Source: Methylovorus glucosotrophus (GTDB lineage Bacteria; Pseudomonadota; Gammaproteobacteria; Burkholderiales; Methylophilaceae). Taken from it: a stretch of DNA of 64,000 bases. Of this stretch, positions 18,876 through 28,695 are shown in pieces (within the stretch, counting starts at the first letter, position 1; each line of letters starts with the position of its first letter). Where the stretch lies: assembly GCF_009858335.1 (NCBI RefSeq), contig NZ_VMSE01000002.1:248001-312000 (forward strand), in the 5' to 3' direction. The notes below the pieces were generated by a model. It did no database searches and had not been told where the DNA came from. It was given only the letters and a program-made list of their open reading frames with translations. Made by a program: the position numbers and the translations under genes.

Positions 18876-19181
18876 TTAACGACCCTTGCCGCTCATGGAG
18901 CCGCGGTTGTAATCCTTGTCGCCTTGCGGAATGCAACGACCAAAGCCGAGGAAGCCGCCTTGCATATTAGATGGACAGCCCTGGTTTTCCGGGAACTGCT
19001 TGGCGATTTCCTTGGCTTCAGCTGCTTTTGCCGTATCCACGAATTCCCAGCGGCCGTTGGGGTGGAGCACGACTTTCTCGCCCTTGTCGGTGGTGCCGGT
19101 GATGTCTTGCGCCTCACTGTCGGCGGCATGGGCGAAAGGAGTGAGGGCGGCCAGCAGCAGGCCGATGTAAACGAATTTCAT
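18876..19181 (-). CDS. Small exported protein of unknown function
   Basis: 101 residues with a clear signal peptide (MKFVYIGLLLAALTPFAHA, cleavage after AHA). The mature part contains DKGEKVVLHPNGRWEFVD, a beta-hairpin-like segment seen in small DUF3157-like periplasmic proteins, and two cysteines (GC..RC) that could form a disulfide. It is 15 bp downstream of nasA on the same strand and may be cotranscribed as the last gene of the nitrate locus, but nothing in its sequence ties it to nitrate. Confidence 0.75.
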   Translation of the reverse strand: MKFVYIGLLLAALTPFAHAADSEAQDITGTTDKGEKVVLHPNGRWEFVDTAKAAEAKEIAKQFPENQGCPSNMQGGFLGFGRCIPQGDKDYNRGSMSGKGR

Positions 19182-19196
19182 GGATTGTCCTTATGG

Positions 19197-21911
19197 TTAA
19201 GCGGCAGTTCTGCCGTGCAGTTGTACCAGTTTTTTCAGTTCGGGCACGCAGGAACCGCATTGCGTACCGCATTTCAGCTTGTTTTGCAGGGTAATGAAAT
19301 CAGCGCCCATCTGTATGGTATCAATAATTTCGTTCTCTGCCACATTCAGACAATTGCATACAATCTTGCCGCGACTCCTCTGGCCGGTGGGTGGCGCACT
19401 CAATGGCGCCAGCGCCCAGCGCCTGAGCTCATCGCTGAACTGGCCTTCCGTCATGACTTCGCGCAGCCACTCGGCGGCCAGGGTTTCGCCTATCAGCCGC
19501 ACACCGGCCACTTGCTGGCGACCGGTCGCGACGTCGGGCTCCACCAGAATACGCTTGCTGATACCGCGCCGTGCATCCTGATAATTCAGCATGGGTGCAC
19601 CTTCTGTCATACCAAGCAGTGCATCCAGCGCATCTATCACCGCGGCATCGGGGGCTGCATGATGGGCGGCTTGCAGCACGACCATGCCGTTGCCGCGCCC
19701 ATAAAGCCCACAACTCGCATAGTCGAAACCGGGCAGCAGGCGGCGAATCGCCTCCAGCAACTGCATATCGTCACAGTTGCGCATCACGGTCATCTGCCAT
19801 GGCAGCTCGACTTTCTCCAGCTTGACCGCGGTGTGCTTGAGTTCGGGCTGGCGTGAGATTTTGTCAAACGCCGATGGCATCAGCGCATTGCAGCCCAGCC
19901 CGCTCATGAACTGGCTGCCCCAGTGCATGGGAATAAAACTCTGCGCCGGCTGGATCTCATCGGATGGTTGCGCCCGCAATGTCAGGCTGCCACGTTTGTT
20001 GCTGACCTTGACCAGGTCGCCGGGCTTGATCTGGCGCCGCTCCATGTCTTGCTGGTTGAGCGAAATCACTGGCTCATCCACATGGTTGAACAGCTGGGCC
20101 ACGGTGCCGGTGCGGCTCATGCCATGCCACTGGTCGCGCAGGCGTCCGGTGAGTAAATGCAAAGGCTGCCGCGCATCGGTTTTGTCGGCGGTGGGCTTGT
20201 AATGCGCGATATGAAATTGCGCGCGGCCATCCGGTTTCGGGAAAATGCCATCACTATATAAGCGTTGTAAGCCAGTGCTTACCTTCTCGTTAAGCGGCCA
20301 CTGTTGTGGGCCCTGCGTATCCAGAAGCTGATAACTGAGACCGGTAATATCGAGGTCACGGCCGCGGGTGGATTCGCGGTGCTCATTGAAGATCGTCTCG
20401 GGAACCAGGTAGTTGAACAATATGTTTGCCTTGCCCAGCCGCTGCTCCAGACGCTGTGCAAAGTCGACCACAATCTCCCAGTCATGGCGGGCTGCCCCCG
20501 GTTTGGCGACGGCTGGGGTGATATGCGTAATGCGCCGCTCGGAGTTGGTGACGGTGCCTTCTTTCTCGCCCCAGCTGGTGGCGGGCAGCACAACATCGGC
20601 ATAGATATTGGTATCGGTATTGCCGTACGCATCCTGCAATACCACCAGTTCGGCATTCTCCAGCGCGGCTCTTACCTGGTTGAGGTCGGGCATGGAATGC
20701 GCCGGATTGGTGCAGGCAATCCAGATTGCCTTGATTTCGCCTGATTTCAGGGCATCGAACATCTCGACGGCGGTCTTGCCTGGTGTCGCGGGTACATCCT
20801 CCACACCCCACAGGGCGGCAACCTCGGCGCGATGCTCTGGATTATCCAGATCGCGGTGGCCAGATAGCAGATTCGCCATGCCGCCCACTTCACGTCCGCC
20901 CATGGCATTGGGCTGGCCGGTAAGCGAAAAGGGCCCGGCGCCCGGTTTGCCGATTTGCCCGGTGGCGAGGTGCAGATTGATAAGAGCGGCGTTTTTATCG
21001 CTGCCATGGATAGACTGGTTGAGCCCCATGCAATACATGGAAAGTGAGGGACCGCTACCAAACCACTTGGCGGCAGTCACCAGATCGGCTTCGCGGATAC
21101 CGCAAATGTCCGCCACCATCTTCGGCGTGTATTCACGCACGGTTTCCTTCAGCGCATCAAAGCCGTTGGTGTGCTCACGGATAAATGCCTGATCCAGCAT
21201 GCCCTCCCACAGCATGATGTGCAGCATGCCGTTGAACAGGGCGACGTCGGTGCCCGGCTGGATGGCGAGGTGCAGGTCGGCAAAGGTGGCGGTATCGGTA
21301 CGACGTGGGTCGACTACCACGATTTTCATGTCCGGATTGCGGGCCTTGGCATCTTCAATGCGGCGGAAAATGATGGGGTGGGCATAGGCGGTATTCGAGC
21401 CCGCGATGAAAAGACAGGCTGTGTGATCGATGTCTTCATAGCAGGCGGGCGGAGCATCCGCCCCTAGCGTCAGTTTGTACCCACTCACGGCGGAACTCAT
21501 GCACAGACGCGAATTGGTATCGACGTTGTTGGTGCCGATCAGGCCTTTAGCGAGCTTGTTGAAGACGTAATAATCCTCGGTCAGCAGCTGGCCGGAGATA
21601 TAAAACGCCACGCTGTTGGGGCCATGCTCGCGTATGGTCTCGGCGAAGCGGTCTGCCACATGGTCGAGCGCCGTATCCCAATCAGTTGGCTGGCGCGGTG
21701 CATGACGGCTGGTGCGCATTTCGGGTTGCAAGACGCGCGTATCCAGCTTGGCCGTGAGGTGCAGCGTGGAGCCTTTGGTGCACAGGCGGCCGAAATTCGC
21801 CGGATGATCGGGATCGCCGCGCACGCCGGTAATGCGGTCATCTTCGCTGGTGATGATGACGCCGCAGCCAACGCCGCAATAACAACAGGTGGATCTGGTT
21901 TCTTTTAACAT
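19197..21911 (-). CDS. nasA: Assimilatory nitrate reductase catalytic subunit
   Basis: 904 residues. Molybdopterin oxidoreductase reducing nitrate to nitrite in the cytoplasm. An N-terminal [4Fe-4S] motif (CCYCGVGCG ... LCTKG, about 9-48) is followed by the bis-MGD domains with SRLCMSSAVSGYK (about 137-149) and GQPNAMGGREVGG, then the molydopterin dinucleotide-binding domain (LTGRLRDQWHGMSRTG). The last 50 residues form a BFD-like [2Fe-2S] domain (CNCLNVAENEII ... CGTQCGSC), as in Klebsiella-type NasA. No NasB-type flavoprotein gene is nearby, so the electron donor is not evident. Confidence 0.95.
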   Translation of the reverse strand: MLKETRSTCCYCGVGCGVIITSEDDRITGVRGDPDHPANFGRLCTKGSTLHLTAKLDTRVLQPEMRTSRHAPRQPTDWDTALDHVADRFAETIREHGPNSVAFYISGQLLTEDYYVFNKLAKGLIGTNNVDTNSRLCMSSAVSGYKLTLGADAPPACYEDIDHTACLFIAGSNTAYAHPIIFRRIEDAKARNPDMKIVVVDPRRTDTATFADLHLAIQPGTDVALFNGMLHIMLWEGMLDQAFIREHTNGFDALKETVREYTPKMVADICGIREADLVTAAKWFGSGPSLSMYCMGLNQSIHGSDKNAALINLHLATGQIGKPGAGPFSLTGQPNAMGGREVGGMANLLSGHRDLDNPEHRAEVAALWGVEDVPATPGKTAVEMFDALKSGEIKAIWIACTNPAHSMPDLNQVRAALENAELVVLQDAYGNTDTNIYADVVLPATSWGEKEGTVTNSERRITHITPAVAKPGAARHDWEIVVDFAQRLEQRLGKANILFNYLVPETIFNEHRESTRGRDLDITGLSYQLLDTQGPQQWPLNEKVSTGLQRLYSDGIFPKPDGRAQFHIAHYKPTADKTDARQPLHLLTGRLRDQWHGMSRTGTVAQLFNHVDEPVISLNQQDMERRQIKPGDLVKVSNKRGSLTLRAQPSDEIQPAQSFIPMHWGSQFMSGLGCNALMPSAFDKISRQPELKHTAVKLEKVELPWQMTVMRNCDDMQLLEAIRRLLPGFDYASCGLYGRGNGMVVLQAAHHAAPDAAVIDALDALLGMTEGAPMLNYQDARRGISKRILVEPDVATGRQQVAGVRLIGETLAAEWLREVMTEGQFSDELRRWALAPLSAPPTGQRSRGKIVCNCLNVAENEIIDTIQMGADFITLQNKLKCGTQCGSCVPELKKLVQLHGRTAA

Positions 21912-22038
21912 GATTCTGGGTACCGCTGGTTAAGGCCAACACGAGAGTAAAGGATAGACTGCGTCCCAGCATGACGGGCAAGTGACGCTGATCTTTCATA
22001 TCCGTGTTGCATGATCAAACGCATGGGGCGGACTGCCT

Positions 22039-22353
22039 TCAGGACGGAATGTCCAGGAAGACCATGCCGTCTTCTACCTTGACGGCGAAGCAGGCAGTCT
22101 CGCCCACATCCGGCTCTTCGGCCTTGCCGTCGATCAGGCTGATTTTCCAGCTATGCAGCGGGCAGGCCACCTTGTCACCATACACAATACCTTGCGAAAG
22201 CGGGCCACCTTTATGCGGGCAGCTGTTGTTCAGGGCAAACACGCGGTCATCCTCAGTGCGGAATACGCCGATGTCGCCCTTGGCTGTGCGCACCACGCGC
22301 GAGCCCAGCTTGGGAATGTCAGTCAAAGGGGCAATTTTGGTCCAGGTACTCAT
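22039..22353 (-). CDS. nirD: Nitrite reductase [NAD(P)H] small subunit
   Basis: 104 residues from the ATG at 22353, chosen because a GGAG lies just upstream and because MSTWTKIAPL fits the family; an ATG 27 bp earlier is less likely. Rieske-like fold with CPHKGGPLSQG and CPLHSWK, so the Cys-x-His and Cys-x2-His ligands are present. NirD assists NirB in reducing nitrite to ammonium. Unusually it is not next to nirB: a kinase-phosphatase gene and a transporter gene lie between them. Confidence 0.93.
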   Translation of the reverse strand: MSTWTKIAPLTDIPKLGSRVVRTAKGDIGVFRTEDDRVFALNNSCPHKGGPLSQGIVYGDKVACPLHSWKISLIDGKAEEPDVGETACFAVKVEDGMVFLDIPS

Positions 22354-22456
22354 AAAAAACTCCAAATCAAGAGATGACAACGCAACAACAAAAACACAAA
22401 ACGTAGTAACACAAACTCAATAAGCCGCTGTCCTGCGCTTGCCTAAACCGGCAGCA

Positions 22457-24151
22457 TTAGGAGACGATCAGCAAGTACAGCAGCATGAAATTCACCATCA
22501 GCGATACCAGCGCAATCCACTGCCATTTCACCAGTCGCGCCCTCGCAATCAGGGGTGTGCGCGGCGGCGGCAAAATCGGCCGGGTTTCGCCTATCTCCAG
22601 TGCCAGCAGCATTTCTTCCGCGGTTTCAAAACGGTGCTCGGGCAGACGGGCGACGGCTTTCAGCAAAATATTTTCCAGCCAGCGTGGAATCTCCGGCCGA
22701 TAACGCGTAGGCGGCACCGGCTCGCCAAAGCGCGGATGCTGGAAAGGCTCAATCTCGCCATAGGGATATTTGCGCGTCAGCAGGTAATACAGCGTCACGC
22801 CCGCCGCATAAAGATCGCTGCTGACCGAGGCGCCAGCGCCATCAAACAGCTCGGGCGCCATAAAGCTGGGCGTACCGGGGTTATCCATGCTGGCAATATG
22901 GCCGGTGACCGGGCTCAAGGCCACGCCCAGGTCCAGAATGCGCAGACGCTGATCCATCGCCATGTGCAGATTGGCGGGCTTGATGTCGCGATGCAGTATC
23001 TGCAAGCGGTGCAGGGCGCCCAACCCGCGCAGCAGGGCAATGCCAATGCCGGTAATGCCAGCGGTGGTGAAGTGATGGCCGTTATCCAGCCGATGTTGCA
23101 GGGTGGCGCCCTCATGCCAGCTCATCACGTAATACAGCTGGCTGCGCTGCTCGGCGGTCAGTGGCAGCACTTGTGGCAGGTATTGCGATACCACGCGCTT
23201 GGCCAGCCATTCTTCATTAAGCAGGGCCTGGCAGCTGTCGCGGTCTTCCGCCAGCAGAGGTTGCAGGGTCTTGAGTACCCACAGCTGGTTGGTGATGCGG
23301 TGGCGTACCTTGTAAATAAGACTGGCGCGTGACTCATGCAAGACGCTCAGCACTTCAAACTGGTCGATGACATCGCCCGCTTTCATCTTGGGCGGCACCC
23401 GCAAATGGCGGTGTTCGGCCAAGAGGTCAGTGAGGGTTTCTTCCCCTAGCTGCACCACATGCGCCGCCAGCACGGTGGCATTGTCGTGACCGCCCTGGGC
23501 AATTGCGAGCCGGGTCAGCTCATCGCAGATTAACTGCGGGTTATCGTAAAGCCCCATGACATGATGCAGCGTCGCCTGGTCCAGCACATCCCACACGCCA
23601 TCGCTCATCAGCGCGTAGACATCGCCTACCTGCAAAGCGCCATCGGCATAGTCGACCGACAAATGCTGGTCGAGGCCGATGGCCCGTTTCAGCACATGCC
23701 GCATATCGGGGCGTTCCCACACATGGTCGGTGGTGAGCTGTTGCAATTCACCATGGCGCAGGCGATAGATGCGGGTATCGCCCACATGCGCCGAGTAAAA
23801 GCGCTGGCCGCGAAACACCATCAACGACAGCGTGCTGGCCATGCCGGCAAAATCCTTATGCTGGGCGGCCTGCGCCAGCAGCCAGCGGTTGGCGGCGGTG
23901 ATCACCTTGTCCAGCGCGCTATGCACTTCCCAGGTATCGGGCGTGGCGTAGTAGTCGGACAAGATGCTGCGCACGGTCATTTCAGCGGCCTCGCGCCCAC
24001 CGGCATTGCCGCTGACACCATCGGCCAGGGCGATCAGCGCGCCCTTGGTCTGCAACTGCATGCCAACCGGCGTCACCATGCCCGCAAAATCCTCATTGCG
24101 TTCACGCGGGCCGGTGGCCGTGCTTTGGCCGAGCAGCAATTGTAGCGACAT
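22457..24151 (-). CDS. PP2C phosphatase - Ser/Thr kinase fusion protein
   Basis: 564 residues. Residues 1-235 are a PP2C-type phosphatase with ALADGVSGN (42-50), HVGDTRIYR, SDGVWDVL (183-190) and GGHDNAT. Residues 260-520 are a Hanks-type kinase with Lys294 (VLK), HRDIKPANL (387-395; catalytic Asp389), DLG in place of DFG (407-409) and APE (432-434). A single C-terminal membrane helix (WIALVSLMVNFMLLYLLIV) anchors it. Both halves keep their key residues. It lies between nirD and the NarK-type transporter gene (7 bp spacing to the latter), a context known in other proteobacterial nitrate clusters; target unknown. Confidence 0.9.
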   Translation of the reverse strand: MSLQLLLGQSTATGPRERNEDFAGMVTPVGMQLQTKGALIALADGVSGNAGGREAAEMTVRSILSDYYATPDTWEVHSALDKVITAANRWLLAQAAQHKDFAGMASTLSLMVFRGQRFYSAHVGDTRIYRLRHGELQQLTTDHVWERPDMRHVLKRAIGLDQHLSVDYADGALQVGDVYALMSDGVWDVLDQATLHHVMGLYDNPQLICDELTRLAIAQGGHDNATVLAAHVVQLGEETLTDLLAEHRHLRVPPKMKAGDVIDQFEVLSVLHESRASLIYKVRHRITNQLWVLKTLQPLLAEDRDSCQALLNEEWLAKRVVSQYLPQVLPLTAEQRSQLYYVMSWHEGATLQHRLDNGHHFTTAGITGIGIALLRGLGALHRLQILHRDIKPANLHMAMDQRLRILDLGVALSPVTGHIASMDNPGTPSFMAPELFDGAGASVSSDLYAAGVTLYYLLTRKYPYGEIEPFQHPRFGEPVPPTRYRPEIPRWLENILLKAVARLPEHRFETAEEMLLALEIGETRPILPPPRTPLIARARLVKWQWIALVSLMVNFMLLYLLIVS

Positions 24152-24158
24152 GAAAATC

Positions 24159-25370
24159 CTAGACCTTGGCCGACGTCACGGCGGCCGAGCCCCAGGTGGT
24201 GCGCCAGCGTTTCTTGACGCTGGTAAGGCCGATCACCGCCAGAATGGCAAGGCCAGCAAACACGGTCAGCCCGATCTGGTAACTGCCCGTGACCTGCTTG
24301 GAGTAACCCAGGCTTGAAGCCAGATAGAATCCGCCCACGCCACCGGCCATGCCCACCAGTCCGGTCATCACGCCGATTTCCTTGCGGAAGCGTTGTGGTA
24401 CCAGCTGAAACACGGCGCCATTGCCCATGCCCAGTGCCAGCATGGCAGCGATGACGACAGCCAGGCCAGCCACTTGTTGCGCAGGACCAAAACTCAGCAC
24501 GAACAGGAAAAATGCCGCGACGATATACATGACCGTCAGTGTGCGGATACCGCCGATGCGGTCAGCCAGATTGCCACCTAGTGGCCGCACCAGCGAGCCA
24601 GCAAATACGCAGGCCGCCGTAAAGTAACCGGCATGCACCGGTGACAAGCCATATTGATCGTGGAAATAAATGGTGAGCGAAGACGCCATGCCAACAAAAC
24701 CGCCAAAGGTGACGCTGTAAAAAAACATGAACCACCAGGCATCGCGGTCTTTCAGCACCGCCACATACTGGCTGATGGACTTGGCGGCGGGGGCATCGGG
24801 CGCATCCTTAGCAAATATCAGATACACCACCAGGGCAAAGGCCAGAGGGATCAGCGCCAGGCCAAAGACATTATTCCAGCCATAGGCAATGGCAAGGCCC
24901 GGGGCGAACAGGGCGGCCAGCGCCGTACCCGAATTCCCCGCGCCGGCAATGCCCAGCGCTGTGCCCTGATGCTCCGGCGGATACCAGCGCGAAGCCAGCG
25001 GCAAGGCGACGGCAAAGGCGGCACCGGCAAAGCCGAGAAACACGCCCAGCAACAGGGTGTGCTGATAGCTGTGTATGCCATGCAACCATGCCACCAGTAA
25101 CGCGGCGATGACAATCAGCTGGCCGATCAGCCCGGCTTTTTTCGGCTTGATCTGATCCACCAGCACGCCCATGGCAATGCGCAACAAGGCGCCTGTCAGC
25201 ACGGGGGTGGCGACCATCAGGCCTTTTTGCGCTGGGGTCAGTTGCAGGTCGGCGGCGATCTGCACCGCCAGCGGACCCAGTAATACCCAGACCATGAAGC
25301 TCAGGTCAAAGTACAGAAAGGATGAAAACAGGGTGGGCTTGTGCCCGGCCTGCCAGAAACTTTTTTGCAT
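24159..25370 (-). CDS. NarK/NasA-type nitrate/nitrite MFS transporter
   Basis: 403 residues, 12 predicted membrane helices. The nitrate signature of the NNP family is visible in GFAGAAFAVALPLASRWYPPEHQGTALG (about 113-140) and GGVGGFYLASSLGYSKQVTG (about 343-362), and RPLGGNLADRIGG is the MFS loop motif. It moves nitrate in or exchanges nitrite. Located in the nitrate locus next to nirB, it would be a second uptake route beside the NrtABC system. Confidence 0.93.
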   Translation of the reverse strand: MQKSFWQAGHKPTLFSSFLYFDLSFMVWVLLGPLAVQIAADLQLTPAQKGLMVATPVLTGALLRIAMGVLVDQIKPKKAGLIGQLIVIAALLVAWLHGIHSYQHTLLLGVFLGFAGAAFAVALPLASRWYPPEHQGTALGIAGAGNSGTALAALFAPGLAIAYGWNNVFGLALIPLAFALVVYLIFAKDAPDAPAAKSISQYVAVLKDRDAWWFMFFYSVTFGGFVGMASSLTIYFHDQYGLSPVHAGYFTAACVFAGSLVRPLGGNLADRIGGIRTLTVMYIVAAFFLFVLSFGPAQQVAGLAVVIAAMLALGMGNGAVFQLVPQRFRKEIGVMTGLVGMAGGVGGFYLASSLGYSKQVTGSYQIGLTVFAGLAILAVIGLTSVKKRWRTTWGSAAVTSAKV

Positions 25371-25404
25371 GCGAATCTCCTCAGCAATGCCGGGTGCCAG
25401 CGCA

Positions 25405-25430
25405 GACTCAGGCTAGCACAAGTCTGAGTC
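25405..25430. repeat. Intergenic hairpin between nirB and the NarK-type gene
   Basis: GACTCAG (25405-25411) and CTGAGTC (25424-25430) form a perfect 7-bp stem with a 12-nt loop in the 79-bp gap between nirB and the transporter gene. No T-run follows on the minus strand, so it is more likely an mRNA processing or stability element than a terminator. Confidence 0.4.
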
Positions 25431-25449
25431 GCACATGGCACGCGTTGCG

Positions 25450-27882
25450 TTAAACGGTAATGGTGTCGAATTCCTTGTGCGTTTCGCGCTGGTTGGCACG
25501 TTCCGCCCACGGGTCTGTGGCGCCCTGCAAGGCAAACATCAGCCGCTCGTAGGCAGCCTTGCGGCCTTCGGCGTCTTCCAGAATGCGCTTTTTCACATAA
25601 TCCAGACCCACGCGTTCTATCCAGTGCACGGTGCGGTCCAGGTAGCGCGCTTCTTCGCGGTAAATCTGGATAAAGGCACCGGAATACTCGATGACCTCTT
25701 CCGCTGTTTTTACCTTGCACAGGAACTGCGCGACTTCGGTCTTGATGCCGCCATTGCCGCCGACATAAATCTCCCAGCCGGAATCGACGCCGATCACGCC
25801 CACATCCTTGATGCCGGATTCGGCGCAGTTGCGCGGGCAGCCGGAGACGGCAAACTTCACCTTGTGCGGTGCCCACATATGGTCAAAGGCTTTTTCGATA
25901 TCAATGCCCAGCTGGGTGGAGTTTTGCGTGCCAAAGCGGCAGAACTCGGAGCCGACGCAGGTTTTCACCGTGCGGATGCTCTTGCCATAGGCATAGCCGG
26001 ACGGCATGTCGAGGTCTTTCCACATATCCAGCAGGTCTTCCTTCTTCACGCCCAGCAAGTCTATGCGCTGGCCGCCGGTAACCTTGACCATGGGCACGGC
26101 ATACTTGTCGGCCACATCGGCAATCTTGCGCAGCTGGTCTGGCGTGGTGACGCCGCCGTACATGCGCGGCACGACGGAATACGTGCCGTCTTTCTGGATA
26201 TTGGCGTGAACTCGTTCATTAATAAATCTTGATTGCGGATCATCCTTGGCTTCGTGCGGCCAGGTGGAGATCAGGTAATAATTCAGCGCCGGGCGGCAGG
26301 TAGCGCAGCCATTCGGTGTGCGCCAGCCCATGCCCTTCATGGCATCGGGAATGCTGAGGTATTTGTGCTTGCGGATTTCATCGCGCACTTCTTCGTGGTT
26401 GAGATCGGTACAGCCACACACTGCCTTGGAGGTGGAAGGAGGCGCATAACCGCCACCCAGGGTGGAAGCCAGAATCTGCTCGACCAGCCCGGTGCAGGAG
26501 CCACAACTGGAGCCTGCCTTGGTCTGTTTCTTGACTTCATCTATGGTAAACAGGCCCTGGCTCTTGATCGCCTTGACGATGGTGCCCTTGCATACGCCGT
26601 TGCAGCCGCAGACTTCCATTTCGTCGGTCATGCTGGACGCTTTGTCCTGGCCCTGATGGCCGGTATTGCCCAGGCTATCCTGGCCGAACATCAGGTGATC
26701 GCGAATCTCGTGAATAGGCTTGCCATCGCGCAGCAGCTGGAAGTACCAGCTGCCGTCGGTGGTGTCGCCATAGAGCACGCTGCCGATGATTTTGTCATCT
26801 TTGATGACGAGTTTTTTGTAAACCCCGCCAACTGCATCGTGTAAAACAATTTCTTCGGAGCCTTCCGTCCCGCTGAAGTCGCCTGCCGAGAACAGATCAA
26901 TGCCCGTCACCTTGAGCTTGGTGGAGGTGACCGAGCCCTTGTAGAGGCCGATGCCGAAATTGGCCAGGTGGGTGGCGCAGACTTTTGCCATCTCAAACAA
27001 AGGGGCAACCAGGCCATAGCTGATGCCACGGTGCGCCACGCATTCGCCCACGGAGTAGATACGCGGATCGTAGGTCTGCATGGTGTCATTGACCACAATG
27101 CCGCGGTTGCAATGGATGCCAGCCGATTCGGCCAGCGCATAGTTGGGGCGTATGCCCACGGCCATCACCACCAGGTCGGCGGCAATCTCGCTGCCATCCT
27201 TGAAACGTACGCCGGTCACGCGACCGTTTTCACCCAGAATCTGTTCCGTGTGCTTTTCCAGCAGAAAGCTGAGGCCTTTGGCTTCCAGCGATTTTTGCAG
27301 CATCTTGCCTGCGGTCTTGTCCAGCTGGCGTTCCAGCAGCCAGCTGCCAATATGCACCACGGTGACATCCATGCCCTGAATCTTGAGACCGTTGGCAGCT
27401 TCGAGGCCCAGCAAGCCGCCGCCAATCACCACCGCATGCTTGTGCGTTTTGGCGGTCTCTATCATGGTATCCACGTCTTTAATGTCGCGGAAACCGATCA
27501 CGCCATCCAGCTCCTTGCCGGGAATCGGCAGCATGAACGGCGTGGAGCCGGTCGCCAGCAGCATGCGGTCGTATTCGGCCTCGGTGCCATCTTCGGCATA
27601 GGCGATGCGGCGCGTGCGGTCTATCTTCACAATGCGCTTGCCGGTATGCAGCGTGATGTTGTGCTCGGCATACCATTCGCGCGTGTTCAGGATGATGTCA
27701 TCAATGGTCTGCTCGCCTGCCAATACGGGCGAGAGCATGATGCGGTTGTAATTGGGGTGCGGCTCATCGCCAAACACGGTGATTTCATAGAGATCCGGGG
27801 CTATCTTAAGCAGCTCTTCTACGGTTCTCATGCCAGCCATGCCATTGCCGACGACGACCAGTTTCATTTTTTTCATACTCAT
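25450..27882 (-). CDS. nirB: Nitrite reductase [NAD(P)H] large subunit
   Basis: 810 residues. N-terminal FAD/NAD(P)H-binding domain (VVVGNGMAGMRTVEELL near 9-25; VVIGGGLLGLEAANGL near 152-167), a central region with two BFD-like [2Fe-2S] cysteine clusters (CGCNGVCKG and GSSCGSCTG, about 422-466), and a C-terminal sirohaem/[4Fe-4S] reductase domain with CVGSEFCRFG and SGCPRNCAESG. Reduces nitrite to ammonium with six electrons in the cytoplasm. The spacer to cobA, which supplies the sirohaem precursor, is only 18 bp. Confidence 0.96.
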   Translation of the reverse strand: MSMKKMKLVVVGNGMAGMRTVEELLKIAPDLYEITVFGDEPHPNYNRIMLSPVLAGEQTIDDIILNTREWYAEHNITLHTGKRIVKIDRTRRIAYAEDGTEAEYDRMLLATGSTPFMLPIPGKELDGVIGFRDIKDVDTMIETAKTHKHAVVIGGGLLGLEAANGLKIQGMDVTVVHIGSWLLERQLDKTAGKMLQKSLEAKGLSFLLEKHTEQILGENGRVTGVRFKDGSEIAADLVVMAVGIRPNYALAESAGIHCNRGIVVNDTMQTYDPRIYSVGECVAHRGISYGLVAPLFEMAKVCATHLANFGIGLYKGSVTSTKLKVTGIDLFSAGDFSGTEGSEEIVLHDAVGGVYKKLVIKDDKIIGSVLYGDTTDGSWYFQLLRDGKPIHEIRDHLMFGQDSLGNTGHQGQDKASSMTDEMEVCGCNGVCKGTIVKAIKSQGLFTIDEVKKQTKAGSSCGSCTGLVEQILASTLGGGYAPPSTSKAVCGCTDLNHEEVRDEIRKHKYLSIPDAMKGMGWRTPNGCATCRPALNYYLISTWPHEAKDDPQSRFINERVHANIQKDGTYSVVPRMYGGVTTPDQLRKIADVADKYAVPMVKVTGGQRIDLLGVKKEDLLDMWKDLDMPSGYAYGKSIRTVKTCVGSEFCRFGTQNSTQLGIDIEKAFDHMWAPHKVKFAVSGCPRNCAESGIKDVGVIGVDSGWEIYVGGNGGIKTEVAQFLCKVKTAEEVIEYSGAFIQIYREEARYLDRTVHWIERVGLDYVKKRILEDAEGRKAAYERLMFALQGATDPWAERANQRETHKEFDTITV

Positions 27883-27900
27883 TCTCCTACCTCTTAAAAA

Positions 27901-28656
27901 TCACGCAGCAGCAACGGCTGCCACGTCCAGGTTCAGTTGTGCCAGGCGTACCACATCGCCCACCACGATAATGGCCGGGCTACCCAGGCCCGCCTGCTTC
28001 ACCGCCATGGGCAGCATGCCCAGGCTGGTGACGACTTGCTGCTGCTCCGGCAGGCTGCCTTGCTGGATCGCCGCTGCCGCTGTCTCTGCCGATAAGCCTG
28101 CTGCCAGCAGCTCGCTGACGATGCTGGCGAGATGCTTCATGCCCATGTAAATCACCAGCGTGGTGCCGCTGGCGGCCAGTGCCTGCCAGTTGGGTTGCTC
28201 ACCATCGCGGGTATGGCCGGTCACCAGCGTGACGCCATGCGTATACTCGCGATGCGTTACCGGCACGCCAATCGCCGCCGCAGCGGCTATACCGCTGGTG
28301 ATGCCGGGGATGATGTCGACCGCAATGCCCGCGGTACGCAGCTCCAACATTTCTTCGCCGCCGCGGCCGAACAGGAAGGGGTCGCCGCCCTTGAGCCGGG
28401 CCACGGTCTGGCCCTGCTCGGCGAGCGATACCATCAGGCGATTGATGAAGTGCTGCGGAGTCGACTTGCAGCCGCCGCGCTTGCCTACTTCCACAATGCG
28501 CGCCTGGGGTGCATGCGCCAGCAGGGCACGGTTCACCAGGTCATCCACCAGCACCACATCGGCTGCCTGTAATGCCTTCACCGCCTTGAGCGTAATCAGC
28601 TCCGGGTCGCCGGGGCCTGCACCTATCAAATACACTTTTCCTGCCATCGCATTCAC
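27901..28656 (-). CDS. cobA: Uroporphyrinogen-III C-methyltransferase
   Basis: 251 residues, the single-domain SUMT form. It adds two SAM-derived methyl groups to uroporphyrinogen III, giving precorrin-2 for sirohaem, the NirB cofactor. Motifs: VYLIGAGPGDPELITLKA (8-25), VARLKGGDPFLFGRGGEE (about 82-99) and PGITSG; TLVIYMGM near residue 170. The oxidation/chelation partner (CysG N-terminal type) is not in the window. Located immediately upstream of nirB. Confidence 0.95.
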   Translation of the reverse strand: MNAMAGKVYLIGAGPGDPELITLKAVKALQAADVVLVDDLVNRALLAHAPQARIVEVGKRGGCKSTPQHFINRLMVSLAEQGQTVARLKGGDPFLFGRGGEEMLELRTAGIAVDIIPGITSGIAAAAAIGVPVTHREYTHGVTLVTGHTRDGEQPNWQALAASGTTLVIYMGMKHLASIVSELLAAGLSAETAAAAIQQGSLPEQQQVVTSLGMLPMAVKQAGLGSPAIIVVGDVVRLAQLNLDVAAVAAA

Positions 28657-28695
28657 CGTTTCAGTCCTGATACATTGTGTTCAAGGCCCACCGCA

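Noticed and set aside
25384..25399. Sigma-54-like sequence (minus strand TGGCAC...TTGC) between nirB and the NarK-type gene
   Set aside because: GG and GC are 11 nt apart instead of 10, and spacing is strict for this promoter class.
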